Assembly (NCBI GenBank): GCA_903923395.1
Contig: CAIXXM010000096.1
Location: 1-64,000 of the forward strand
Direction of reading: 5' to 3'
DNA: 64,000 bases
Source: an uncultured Acidobacteriia bacterium
GTDB lineage: Bacteria > Acidobacteriota > Terriglobia > Bryobacterales > Bryobacteraceae
Part shown: in pieces, positions 27,796 to 36,894 of the stretch
Position numbering within the stretch: position 1 is the first letter of the stretch
How the letters are laid out: the number at the start of each line of letters is the position of its first letter
Notes under the pieces: generated by a model
Seen by the model: only the letters and a program-made list of their open reading frames with translations
Told to the model about the DNA's origin: nothing
Database searches by the model: none
Translations under genes and position numbers: made by a program

Positions 27796-28829
27796 AAGAT
27801 CTCGATGGGGAAACCGAAGCAGTAGAGAACCTTGTTCTCATCAATGAACGCAATGTGGCCGTTGGCGAGCGCGATGGCACCGCGCGGGGCGGCGGCGTTG
27901 ATATTGTCACCGCTGGAATAGAGCTTCTTGCCGGTGGCTGCGTCATAAGCGTTCAACACAGCATGGACCCCCTTGGCGGAATCCCCCCTGCCGAGAGCAA
28001 ACACCACGCCGCCCGCGATCACCGGGGCCGCCGCATTCACCATCGGATTCACCCAGGCCATCTTGCCATTCCGGTAAGCCTGTATGCCCTGCGGAACCAC
28101 AGCAAACCGCCATTTGCTGCCTGCGGGACCATCCCAAAGCGCCTCATTCCGCATCTCCGTGCGCAGTGCGCTGGTGCTGACTTTGCCGCTGTTCTTGTCT
28201 ATGGTCCAGACGCCAGGCGACACACCGGGGCAGTTTCCTGACACCAGCGTGGTTACTTTGCCATCGGCATAGGTAAGATCCCCGGCGGTGGCGTTCGCGG
28301 GGAGAAAGCGGCGGACGGGACCGTTGTCCTGGCCGGTGGCGGGCAACAGCATATGCAGCATGCCAGTTCCGGTCAGGACGTAAAGCGGCCGCTGACGGGC
28401 GTGGTAATCGTCATCATCCTCATGGGCAGGGATGGGGTTGAGGTCTGGTTCAAGTGCCATTCCGGCAGTGAGCGAGCCGCCGCAGGGCTTATTGGATGCG
28501 GGGACCGGTTCGATTTGCTGCTTCCAGAAGAGGCGGCCGAGGTCGGCATCCACGGCGTAAACATCATTGTGGGAGCCCGCAGTGAAAATCAATTCCTTGA
28601 TACCGCGGTGGGAGACGAAAGGTCCGATGATGATGGGCGCGGTGAAGTATTCGCCCGCGCCCAGCGGATACTTCCAGAGCATTTTCAGATCTTTGACAGT
28701 CGCCGGCTTGAAGTAACGCTCGCGCTTCTGCCAGCCGGTGCGTGCGGCATCCCCGCGGGAGTTGATCCAGTCAGCCGCGGGGAGCAGCAGGCAAAGAGCA
28801 GAGAGAAGAACAAGCCGGAGTGCGCACAT
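27792..28829 (-). CDS. exported PQQ-like beta-propeller protein (third paralogue)
   Basis: The 345-residue protein starts at ATG 28829, where the signal peptide is well formed (CALRLVLLSALCLLLPAADW); the ATG seven codons earlier adds an unlikely leader. It shares with the pair at 13.6-16.7 kb the opening DWINSRGDAARTGWQKRERYF, the VYAVDADLGRLFWKQQ blade, and the end LNAYDAATGKKLYSSGDNIN. It is shorter by about 165 residues. An Asp/His-rich loop (AHEDDDDYHARQ) could bind metal. It overlaps the kinase gene end by 4 bases, tail to tail. Confidence 0.8.
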   Translation of the reverse strand: MCALRLVLLSALCLLLPAADWINSRGDAARTGWQKRERYFKPATVKDLKMLWKYPLGAGEYFTAPIIIGPFVSHRGIKELIFTAGSHNDVYAVDADLGRLFWKQQIEPVPASNKPCGGSLTAGMALEPDLNPIPAHEDDDDYHARQRPLYVLTGTGMLHMLLPATGQDNGPVRRFLPANATAGDLTYADGKVTTLVSGNCPGVSPGVWTIDKNSGKVSTSALRTEMRNEALWDGPAGSKWRFAVVPQGIQAYRNGKMAWVNPMVNAAAPVIAGGVVFALGRGDSAKGVHAVLNAYDAATGKKLYSSGDNINAAAPRGAIALANGHIAFIDENKVLYCFGFPIEIF

Positions 28830-29026
28830 ATCAGCTTTACAGACTATCAATCATTACGGTATACGGCGCCATGATTCGTTGCAAACCGCACTTTCCCGGT
28901 GACGCGGTGATCGTCCGGCAGGTGTCCAATGAACAGACAGGCCCGGCACGGCGGGGGCGGCAAGGGATGGGGCGGCAGCAGGGGAAGAATAGCGTTTGTT
29001 CTTTGTTTTCAGTTTGTCACGGATTC

Positions 29027-29048
29027 TCGTAACGTCATTCGTAACGTC
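29027..29048. promoter_or_regulatory. direct repeat upstream of TonB-dependent receptor gene
   Basis: TCGTAACGTC occurs twice, at 29027-29036 and 29039-29048, 12 bp start to start (about one helical turn). It lies about 75 bases upstream of the receptor start, a plausible operator position. The remaining part of the 290-bp gap (28830-29119) shows a good AGGAA ribosome-binding site at 29106-29110 but no other recognised element. Confidence 0.35.
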
Positions 29049-29119
29049 TTGCCACTGCCTAAGCACCACCCGATGGTGATAAAACTGCGGCAACAGACTC
29101 CCTTCAGGAAAAATAAAAT

Positions 29120-32100
29120 ATGCGAGCCCCGATCCGCTCCACCCTCCTCGCGGCACTTGCCGCACTCTCCCTGTTTGCCCAGAGCGATAAAGGCACAATC
29201 ACCGGAACCGTGGCTGACCCCGGCGGTGCAGTCGTCCCCGCGGCAACCCTGGCGATCCGTCACATTGCCACCGGCGAGACCGTCTCCGTCAGCACCAACG
29301 CGCAGGGCGAATACACCCGCGCGAATCTCGCGCCCGGCGATTACCAGATCACCGCAGAGGCGCAGGGCTTTAAGAAGGTGGTCCGTTCCGGCATCACATT
29401 GCGTGTGACCGACGTCCTCCGCGTGGATTTCCGCATGGAGATCGGAACCGTTGCCGAGTCGATTGAGGTGAAGTCAGAAGTGTCGCACCTGCAGACGGAA
29501 TCGGCGGAAGTGGCAGCGGCGCTCTCCAATAAGGAACTGATGGACCTGCCGCTGAACTTCTCCAGCGGTCGCCGGGCGGAACTTTTTGCCTACTCGACCA
29601 CGGCGGGTGTGCAGGGCGACTCCACCACCAGTCACATTAATGGCTCAACCTCTTACTCGAAGGAGATGCTGGTCGACGGTGCCTCAGTGACCGCGAACCA
29701 ATCGGGCGACTACACAGCTGGTTTCGTTTCCATTGAAGCCCTGCAGGAAGTGAAAGTGCAGACCACGGGTCTTTCCGCGGAGTATGGCCGCACCCAGGGC
29801 GGTGTCTTCAACTTCGTGATGAAGAGTGGCACCAACCAGTGGCATGGCAGCGCATTTACTTCGATTCACAATGAAGACTTCAACGCGAACACGTTCCAGA
29901 ACAATGCGCTGGGTCTGCCGCGCTCCACGGACCGGAAGATCGACTACGCGGGGAGCTTCGGCGGGCCGGTCTGGATTCCGAAAATCTACAATGGCCGGAA
30001 CAAGACCTTCTTCTACACCTCCCATGAGCACTACATCGAACGGTCTTTCGGCCTGAGCGCTCCCAACCGCACGGAACCGATTCCCGATTTCTACCAAGGT
30101 GATTTCTCCCGCCTGCTGGGCCCGGCAACAAGTTCCAAAGACGCATTGGGAAACCCTGTGTATTCCGGCGCGATCTATGACCCCTCCACGTTCACCAAGC
30201 TGGCGAACGGCCAGTACATTGGCACTATGTTCCCCGGCAATAAGATTCCGGTTTCGCGCATCAGCAAGGTGTCGCAGAACTTGAACGCCATCGCGTCCGC
30301 CAACTACGTGCCGACGATCAAGGACGCCTCCGGCCAGATCGCGCTACAGAACAATGAGCGGTTCCCGCTCTCGACACAGCCCATCTGGGACCGCTACCAG
30401 ACGTCCGTGAAGGTCGATCAGGTGATCAACGATAAGAACCATCTGGCATTCTCAATGAACTATCAGATCTCGCCGCGGCTGATTCTGGACAGCGGTGGAC
30501 TTTGGAACGCGGCGGAACCGAATGGCGGTCCTCTGGCGAAGTCGCGCTACCGCAATGACACGGGCGAGTTGGCACGTCTGGTGTGGGATTGGACCATCAC
30601 CCCGACCATGCTGAACAACGTGAACGTGAGCATCAACCGCCGTGGCAATCCGCAGACGGTTCCGACCTCAACGATTGACGGTGCCAAGGCTTTGGGGATC
30701 TCGAACCTCAGTTCGATTGGGTATCCGCTGGTGAATTGGGGCACGGGGCCGATTGTTCCTCTGGAAAACCCCGGCTTCACCACGGATTCCTTCCGCGCTG
30801 ACCAGAGCGAAGGCATTTCGGATACGCTCTCCATGTCGCGCGGCAAGCACTTCCTGAAGTTCGGCTTTGATCACCGCCGCAACCTGCAGAACCAGTCCGG
30901 CAACGCGAACCCCACGTTCAACTTCTCGCCACTCGCGACCTCGATTCCCAGCGCGACGTTCTCCGGCACGGTAACTGGATATTCGTTTGCGAGCTACCTG
31001 CTCGGGATTGTGGACAGTGGCGCGCTGACTGACAATGTGCAACTGGGCGGCAGAATCCATTACTACGCGACCTTTGTGCAGGATGACTGGAAGATTACTT
31101 CGCGGTTGACGCTGAACCTGGGTTTGCGCTGGGAATTCCAGCCGCCACTCTATGAAGTGGCTGCGCGGCAGTCCAGCTTTGACCCGAATTTGATTGACCC
31201 CGCCACCGGCCTGAAGGGCGCTTATGCGTTCGCGGGTAACTGCTCTGTCTGCACCGGCAAGAATTACTTCGGCGTGAAGAATTACAAGGACTTTGGACCC
31301 CGGGTTGGTTTTGCCTGGCGCGGTCCGAAGGAAATTGTGCTGCGCGGCTCTTACGGTATTCTCTACGAAGCGAATGCCTTCAATGGTTATGCGCCGACGG
31401 GGCTGGGAACATCCACCAACGTCCAAGCGGCTGGAACTTATCTGCTGAGCCAGAACGCCACAACGCCTTGGACTGGTATTTTCAACTGGGACAACGGTTT
31501 TCCGACCAACGTTTACCGGCCTGCTGGCTACAACCAGAGCTGGGGCGACACCAGCAACCCCGGCATGATTGATCCCCGCTATGGCCTGAGCCCTTATATC
31601 CAGATGTGGAGCTTCAATATCTCCCGGGAAATTATGAAGCGCACGGTTCTTGATATCGGCTATGTGGGCAATAAGGGAACACGTCTGCACATTGGCGAAC
31701 TTTCCCGCCTGAATCAGCTTTCGCCGGATGTGCTGGCGAAGTATGGCAGCAAGCTGAATAACTCGGTGAAGAGCGCCGCGGATGCCGCGACTTATGGGAT
31801 CGCTTATCCCTACCCCGGCTTCAGTGGCACCGTGGCCAGCGCGCTGCGCCCGTTCCCGCAGTTGAATGGCAACTCCGTGGTGACGGATTACGGTGCACCC
31901 CTCGGCTTCTCCACGCATGAGGCGCTGCAGGTATCGCTGAACCGCGAGATCAAGAACGGACTCGCCGTTTCCGGCAACTTCACCTGGGGTAAGACAATGT
32001 CGAATGTGGATAGTTCGCTTGCTCCCGGCAATGGGGACAACGGCAGCCGTCCGCTGGATTACTATAACTTGAAGCTGGAAAAGGCCCCTGCCGGGTATGA

Positions 32101-32659
32101 CCAGACGCTGGCATTCAAAGCCTATGTGGTCTACGAACTGCCCTTCAAAGGGACGGGCTGGAAGCGGACGGCACTGGGCGGCTGGAGTGTTTCAGCGATC
32201 TTGAATTACTTCTCCGGCACGCCGCTGGGCTTTACTGCTCCCACGCCTCTCACCACGGGCTGGAATGGAGCGGTGAACCGCCCGAATATTGCCGCGGGTG
32301 ATTTCGTGAATCCGTCTTACGTTTCGGGAACGTTTGATATCTCGAACACCAAGTCGGCTGCGGATACTTATCTGAATAAGTCACTGTTCTCCACCCCCGC
32401 GGCTCTGACCCTGGGTACGGCGGCAAGAACTTACTCCACGATCCGCACCTTCCCCACGAAGAACGAAGATCTTTCGATTCAGAAGAACTTCCGCATCCGC
32501 GAAGGCATGCGCTTCCAACTCCGTGGAGAGTTCCTGAATGCCTTCAACCGGCATATGCTGGGCGGCATCAGCACCAGCGTGACGAATGCTGCTTTCGGGC
32601 AGTTGACCAGTGTGACTGGCAACCGGCAGGTGCAGATTACCGGACGTATCGATTTCTGA
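29120..32659 (+). CDS. TonB-dependent receptor, Oar-like, 1179 aa
   Basis: After the signal peptide (about 1-20) there is a carboxypeptidase-regulatory-like domain (KGTITGTVADPGGAVVPAATL), a plug region (LMDLPLNFSSGRRAELF, MLVDGASVTANQ, EVKVQTTGLSAEYGRTQGG) and a beta-barrel ending GRIDF. VMKSGTNQWHGSAF is a standard motif after the plug in this group. The AGGAA site 9 bases before ATG supports the start. The 3' end overlaps the convergent DUF2809 gene by 23 bases. The ligand is unknown; adjacent genes include a TonB-domain protein at 33038. Confidence 0.93.
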   Translation: MRAPIRSTLLAALAALSLFAQSDKGTITGTVADPGGAVVPAATLAIRHIATGETVSVSTNAQGEYTRANLAPGDYQITAEAQGFKKVVRSGITLRVTDVLRVDFRMEIGTVAESIEVKSEVSHLQTESAEVAAALSNKELMDLPLNFSSGRRAELFAYSTTAGVQGDSTTSHINGSTSYSKEMLVDGASVTANQSGDYTAGFVSIEALQEVKVQTTGLSAEYGRTQGGVFNFVMKSGTNQWHGSAFTSIHNEDFNANTFQNNALGLPRSTDRKIDYAGSFGGPVWIPKIYNGRNKTFFYTSHEHYIERSFGLSAPNRTEPIPDFYQGDFSRLLGPATSSKDALGNPVYSGAIYDPSTFTKLANGQYIGTMFPGNKIPVSRISKVSQNLNAIASANYVPTIKDASGQIALQNNERFPLSTQPIWDRYQTSVKVDQVINDKNHLAFSMNYQISPRLILDSGGLWNAAEPNGGPLAKSRYRNDTGELARLVWDWTITPTMLNNVNVSINRRGNPQTVPTSTIDGAKALGISNLSSIGYPLVNWGTGPIVPLENPGFTTDSFRADQSEGISDTLSMSRGKHFLKFGFDHRRNLQNQSGNANPTFNFSPLATSIPSATFSGTVTGYSFASYLLGIVDSGALTDNVQLGGRIHYYATFVQDDWKITSRLTLNLGLRWEFQPPLYEVAARQSSFDPNLIDPATGLKGAYAFAGNCSVCTGKNYFGVKNYKDFGPRVGFAWRGPKEIVLRGSYGILYEANAFNGYAPTGLGTSTNVQAAGTYLLSQNATTPWTGIFNWDNGFPTNVYRPAGYNQSWGDTSNPGMIDPRYGLSPYIQMWSFNISREIMKRTVLDIGYVGNKGTRLHIGELSRLNQLSPDVLAKYGSKLNNSVKSAADAATYGIAYPYPGFSGTVASALRPFPQLNGNSVVTDYGAPLGFSTHEALQVSLNREIKNGLAVSGNFTWGKTMSNVDSSLAPGNGDNGSRPLDYYNLKLEKAPAGYDQTLAFKAYVVYELPFKGTGWKRTALGGWSVSAILNYFSGTPLGFTAPTPLTTGWNGAVNRPNIAAGDFVNPSYVSGTFDISNTKSAADTYLNKSLFSTPAALTLGTAARTYSTIRTFPTKNEDLSIQKNFRIREGMRFQLRGEFLNAFNRHMLGGISTSVTNAAFGQLTSVTGNRQVQITGRIDF

Positions 32660-33035
32660 TACGGTCGAGCAGGGTAATAGCTGCGATACCGATCACATAG
32701 GCAGCGAGATCGAACCAGCTGAACGTAGTGCCGAGCAGTCTGGCGGCAACGTGGACCAGTAAGTTCGGACTCGCCAGCATATGCAGCGGGATCAAAGTAA
32801 GTTGAAAGAACTCCAATGCAGTCATTAGGGCCATGGCCAGGATGGCTGCATTTTTGTTTGGCGCGGTGAGGCGGAAGATCGCGTAGAACATCGCCGCATA
32901 GAGGGCGTCGCCTGCGTATTTATCGATGAGAATGCTGCCGGTGTGCAACGCACGGGAGATGATTCCCGCCGCGATGATGAGCACCAGCGCAATAATCCAG
33001 AAAATAGTCCGCCGCAAGCCGATATAATACGGCAC
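32637..33035 (-). CDS. DUF2809 family membrane protein
   Basis: The protein has 132 residues and four hydrophobic helices with the family landmarks IISRALHTGSILIDKYAGDALYAAMFYAIFR (read in parts) and ALEFFQLTLIP. The annotated start is GTG 33035, but the first six codons overlap the promoter of the divergent TonB-domain gene, so TTG 33017 is a good alternative. DUF2809 proteins are polytopic inner membrane proteins of unknown function. The 3' end overlaps the receptor gene end by 23 bases. Confidence 0.8.
   Translation of the reverse strand: MPYYIGLRRTIFWIIALVLIIAAGIISRALHTGSILIDKYAGDALYAAMFYAIFRLTAPNKNAAILAMALMTALEFFQLTLIPLHMLASPNLLVHVAARLLGTTFSWFDLAAYVIGIAAITLLDRIRNRYVR
33023..33029. promoter_or_regulatory. 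overlapping divergent -10 elements
   Basis: TATAAT on the plus strand (33023-33028) ends 9 bases before the ATG of the TonB-domain gene. On the minus strand TATTAT (33029-33024) uses nearly the same bases and ends 6 bases before the alternative TTG start of the DUF2809 gene at 33017. The near-symmetric GCCGATATAATACGGC block could serve both directions. Confidence 0.45.
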
Positions 33036-33037
33036 GA

Positions 33038-33994
33038 ATGAAACTGCTGCTCTGCCTGCTTCCTTTACTCGCCTTCGCCCAAGACCCGAAGCCCCCGGTC
33101 AAGACGTATCCGGCGGTCTTGAAAGAGGTCCCTGCTGCTTATTCCGATGCTGCCAAGGCGGCTGGCTTACAGGGCTCGGTGATCCTGTATGTCCAGGTCA
33201 AGGCCGATGGGAAACCCGGCACCGTGAGCGTGGTGCATCCGCTGGGACTGGGTCTGGATGAGAAGGCAGTGGAAGCCATCCGCAGCCGGGAGTACACACC
33301 CGCGAAAGTGAATGGCGAGGCCGTGGACAGCGCCATCTCAGAGGAAGTGCAATTCACGTTGCAGGGAAACGAAGCGGGCTGGAAACTGCGGCGAAGTTTG
33401 ACTGCTGTGCAGCACGACGGGAAGCGGGTGAACAGCATGGAACAGCCACGCCTGGCAGAGTACGTCGCGCCAGTGCCCGCGGTCTGCGAAGGAAAGATGC
33501 TTCATGCCGCGTTTACAATCTCCCCCGGCGGCATTCCGGAAGAGGTCAAAGCGGTCAACCCCGCGCGTGGCACAGTTCCGCCCGCGGTGGCACAGGCAAT
33601 TCTGGGCTGGAAGTTTGTTCCTGGAAAACTGAACGGTGTGCCCGCGCGTTCTACGGCGAAGGTACAATTCGCGTGCGGCACTGCGCCGGAAGTTGCGATG
33701 GAGGCAAATGTACAAGCCGGGGCGCCGACCACACCTCCGGCAGTGCGGTTCAAGGTGGACCCCGAATACTCCGAGGAAGCCCGCCAGGCCAAGGCGCAGG
33801 GAACCGCGCTGCTCTCCGTAGTTGTGGGGCGAAGCGGACGCGCCAAATCGATGCGTGTGGTCAGGAGCCTGGGCATGGGGCTGGATGAAAAGGCGATGGC
33901 GGCGGTCTCACAGTGGCTCTTCGCGCCCGGCACCAAAAGCGGTGCACCGGTAGATGTGCAGGCGACGATAGAGATCAACTTCCGGCTGCTGTAG
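33038..33994 (+). CDS. exported protein with three TonB C-terminal domains
   Basis: The 318-residue product has a cleavable signal (MKLLLCLLPLLAFAQ) and not the uncleaved anchor of a standard TonB. Domain 1 (about 30-115) and domain 3 (about 233-318) both show the TonB_C pattern, with Y(S)DAAKAAGLQGSVILYVQV or YSEEARQAKAQGTALLSVVV, then G-GLDEKA and a final strand. Domain 2 (about 140-213) is a weaker copy (GKMLHAAFTISPGGIPEEV). Without an anchor it cannot couple to ExbB/ExbD in the usual way, so a periplasmic binding or scaffold role for receptors is more likely. The ATG follows a TATAAT element by 9 bases. Confidence 0.8.
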   Translation: MKLLLCLLPLLAFAQDPKPPVKTYPAVLKEVPAAYSDAAKAAGLQGSVILYVQVKADGKPGTVSVVHPLGLGLDEKAVEAIRSREYTPAKVNGEAVDSAISEEVQFTLQGNEAGWKLRRSLTAVQHDGKRVNSMEQPRLAEYVAPVPAVCEGKMLHAAFTISPGGIPEEVKAVNPARGTVPPAVAQAILGWKFVPGKLNGVPARSTAKVQFACGTAPEVAMEANVQAGAPTTPPAVRFKVDPEYSEEARQAKAQGTALLSVVVGRSGRAKSMRVVRSLGMGLDEKAMAAVSQWLFAPGTKSGAPVDVQATIEINFRLL

Positions 33995-33999
33995 CCTGC

Positions 34000-35787
34000 C
34001 TACCTGCGCCGGGGTTGTTCATCTTTCTCCAGGCCGAGCGCCACTTTGGCGGCGTGGGCAAGCTCCGGTTCGGTCTCTTTGGTTAGCTGCATCAGGACCG
34101 CGTCGATCTGTGGACTCCCTGCTCCGCGCTGTGCCGCCAGGTCATAGGCCAGAGTGATCTTTTCCGCGCCATTCAACTGCGGAAGCGCAGCCTGTAACGC
34201 CGGGAGTTGTGCCACCTCCCAGCGAACCCGGTAATAGCCGGAGCCATTCGCATTGGGATACACAAAACCCGGGCAACCGGCCATGGGTGATTCTTTCGGC
34301 TGCTCCGCCACAACCGTGCAGGACTTCGCGGAGGGAGTTCGGACACAGACCGGTACGGGCGGCTTTCCGGTAATGCGCGTCAGCGTGATTCGTGGTGCGC
34401 CATCGCAGTGGACGTCGAAACCAACCACGGGAACGCCAGTGGTATCGAGATAGCCCTCCAATACCCCCTCCGGCACGTGCAGAGCTGCCTGCAGATCGGC
34501 GGTAGAAGCGTTGCCGAACGCGTGCGATGCGAGATAGTCGCGGAGTCCACGCTGTAATACCTGCGGCCCCAGCCAGTCTTCGAGCATGCGAAGAATGGAA
34601 CCGCCCTTCTGATAGACAATGCGGGCGTAGACTGAATCCAATTCTTCGCGGGTGCGGCGCTCCAGGCGTACAGGACGGGTGCTGAGTCCGTCATCCACCT
34701 GCATGATGCGTTCCCGCGCGACGGCAAAGTTGAGCCACTGGCGCGATGCGGGTTCAGCGGCCTCCATGGTGCGTGCGCTAAACCACGTGGCGAAGCCTTC
34801 ACTAAGCCAAACGTCTTTCCACGTAGCCTGCGTGACCAGATTGCCGAACCACTGATGTCCAATTTCATGAGCCTGCAGCGCACGGACGTTCCGGGAGGGT
34901 GCTTCCAGTAGTGAGGCACCGTTGTAAGTGATCAGCCCGGGGTTTTCCACCGCACCAAAAGCACTGCGGGGCAGCGCGACGTGGTCGAGTTTCTCCCAGG
35001 GATAGGGAATGCCGGTATAACTTTCCAGTTGCGGCAAGACGGCCAGAGTTTCGAGCGCCGCCTGCTTGCCTTTCGCTGCTTCGCCACGCGCGGTGAGCAC
35101 GCGCACGGGAATCGCCTTCACGCCAGCGGGCGGACCATCCCAGATATCGAAAGGCCCCACTGCGAAGGCGACAACCTCCGCTGCGATGGGGCGGGTGGGT
35201 GCGAACTGCACCAGATGCCACTGCCCGGCTTGCGGCGTATCACTCACTTCCGGCGAGTTACTGAACGCCTTCAAGCCCGCAGGCACGCGGATCGCTACCT
35301 CCCAGGGCGTCTTGAAGCGCGGCTCATCAAAGCAGGGGAAAGCACGGCGGGCGTCAATCGGCGTGAAGGTCGTGAAGGCGTACCAGTCTTTGCCATTCTG
35401 CGTGCGGTAAGGCCCGGTAGATTTCGAGGACGACAGAGGGGCCTCGAAATCCAACACCAGAGTCAGTTCTTTGCCTTTCACGGGAGTCTTGGCGATCAGC
35501 CCGATAAACTCATAGCCCGCGAGTTTCACATCCAAAGGTGAGGCCTTGCCGGCGTTCAGAAGATTGGCGGACTTGATTCGCAGGTCGCGGCCATTGATCC
35601 AGATCTCACTCTGCGGCTGGTCGATGCGGATATCAATCCAGGCGGTGCCGAAGTAGTGATCGAGCGCGGGGTCCACGTTGAGTTCCAGGCGGTGGCGCAG
35701 AGGCTGCACGGTATCCGGCAGCGTGTATTGCGGCGCGGCGGCGAAGAGAGATCCCGCAAGACAGAGCAGAGCGATAAAGCGCGGCAT
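34000..35787 (-). CDS. exported M1 family metallo-aminopeptidase
   Basis: The enzyme has 595 residues from ATG 35787, which opens a signal peptide (PRFIALLCLAGSLFAAAP); the frame remains open for another 1.9 kb upstream but that part is antisense to two real genes. The zinc site HEIGH (307-311) with Glu about 330 in WLSEGFA is complete. The exopeptidase motif is GAVEN (278-282) instead of GAMEN, a tolerated change. The C-terminal region is short, as in bacterial secreted M1 enzymes. It removes N-terminal residues from peptides, which fits with the S9 peptidase and the hydrolases nearby. Confidence 0.93.
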   Translation of the reverse strand: MPRFIALLCLAGSLFAAAPQYTLPDTVQPLRHRLELNVDPALDHYFGTAWIDIRIDQPQSEIWINGRDLRIKSANLLNAGKASPLDVKLAGYEFIGLIAKTPVKGKELTLVLDFEAPLSSSKSTGPYRTQNGKDWYAFTTFTPIDARRAFPCFDEPRFKTPWEVAIRVPAGLKAFSNSPEVSDTPQAGQWHLVQFAPTRPIAAEVVAFAVGPFDIWDGPPAGVKAIPVRVLTARGEAAKGKQAALETLAVLPQLESYTGIPYPWEKLDHVALPRSAFGAVENPGLITYNGASLLEAPSRNVRALQAHEIGHQWFGNLVTQATWKDVWLSEGFATWFSARTMEAAEPASRQWLNFAVARERIMQVDDGLSTRPVRLERRTREELDSVYARIVYQKGGSILRMLEDWLGPQVLQRGLRDYLASHAFGNASTADLQAALHVPEGVLEGYLDTTGVPVVGFDVHCDGAPRITLTRITGKPPVPVCVRTPSAKSCTVVAEQPKESPMAGCPGFVYPNANGSGYYRVRWEVAQLPALQAALPQLNGAEKITLAYDLAAQRGAGSPQIDAVLMQLTKETEPELAHAAKVALGLEKDEQPRRR

Positions 35788-35817
35788 TTTCAAATCATAG
35801 ACGTTATCCTGTGCCTT

Positions 35818-36876
35818 ATGATCCGCACTGTTCTGTTGTTGTTCGCCGTGTTTGGAATCCTGCAGGCCGCCGACCCCGCCGCGCCTCCCGTGGAAGGGGA
35901 TTTTCTGGAGAAGGATTTCAAGTTCTCCACTGGCGAAACGCTCTCGATCAACATTCACTACACAACGCTCGGCAAGCCAGTGAAGAATGCACAAGGGCAG
36001 ACCACGAATGCGGTATGGATCGGACACGGCACCGGCGGCACGGGGCGTTCCTTCCTCTCGCCAGCCTTTGGCGGCAACCTCTTTGGTGCCGGTCAACTGC
36101 TCGACACCTCGAAGTATTTCGTGATTCTGGCGGATGGTCTGGGCCACGGAAAGTCTTCGAAGCCTAGCGACGGCCTGAAGCAGAAGTTCCCGAAATACAC
36201 CTATGACGACATGGTGCGCGCGCAGTACCGCCTGGTGACGGAGGGTCTGGGCGTGAATCATCTCCGGCTCGTTCTCGGCACCAGCATGGGCGCGATGCAT
36301 GCGTGGATGTGGGGATACATGTATCCCGATTTCATGGATGCGCTGATGCCGCTGGCCTCGGCACCGGTCGAAATCGCGGGGCGCAACCGCATGATGCGGG
36401 AGATGATCATCCAGGCACTTAGGACCGACCCCGACTTCAACGATGGCAACTACACCAAGCCCCTGCACGGCATGATTGCGGCTGAGTATTCGCTGTTCAT
36501 GATGGGCTCCAGTCCGCTGCAGTTGTTGAAGCAGGCACCTACCAGAGCGGAAGCCGACAAGCTCTTCCAAACCCGCGTGGTCAACGTGAAGGCGCCGGAC
36601 CCGAACGACATGATTTATTACTTCGATGCCTCGCGCGAGTACAACCCGGCACCGCATTTGGAGAAGATCAAAGCGCCTCTGCTGGCGATCAATTCCGCCG
36701 ATGACCAGGTGAATCCGCCCGAGTTGGGGATTCTGGAGCGGGAGATTAAACGCGTGAAGAACGGTCGCTACATTCTGCTGCCGATCACTGACGAAACCCG
36801 CGGCCACGGCACCCATTCGCTGCCTGCGATTTGGGGCAGGTATCTGGCGGAGTTCCTCGCACAGACAGCGAAGTAA
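35818..36876 (+). CDS. exported alpha/beta hydrolase, homoserine O-acetyltransferase-like
   Basis: The 352-residue protein starts at ATG 35818 with a signal peptide (about 1-17). The core matches the MetX-like branch: VWIGHGTGGTGRSFL, FVILADGLGHGKSSKPSDGL, elbow GTSMGAMHAWMW (Ser about 156), Asp in INSADDQVNPPE and His in TRGHGTH. True MetX enzymes are cytoplasmic; export and a shorter lid suggest a hydrolase of unknown substrate. TATCCT ends 8 bases before the ATG and there is no Shine-Dalgarno site. The gene diverges from the M1 peptidase and is followed 18 bases later by a CocE-type gene. Confidence 0.85.
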   Translation: MIRTVLLLFAVFGILQAADPAAPPVEGDFLEKDFKFSTGETLSINIHYTTLGKPVKNAQGQTTNAVWIGHGTGGTGRSFLSPAFGGNLFGAGQLLDTSKYFVILADGLGHGKSSKPSDGLKQKFPKYTYDDMVRAQYRLVTEGLGVNHLRLVLGTSMGAMHAWMWGYMYPDFMDALMPLASAPVEIAGRNRMMREMIIQALRTDPDFNDGNYTKPLHGMIAAEYSLFMMGSSPLQLLKQAPTRAEADKLFQTRVVNVKAPDPNDMIYYFDASREYNPAPHLEKIKAPLLAINSADDQVNPPELGILEREIKRVKNGRYILLPITDETRGHGTHSLPAIWGRYLAEFLAQTAK

Positions 36877-36894
36877 CGGCATATCATAGTCGGG

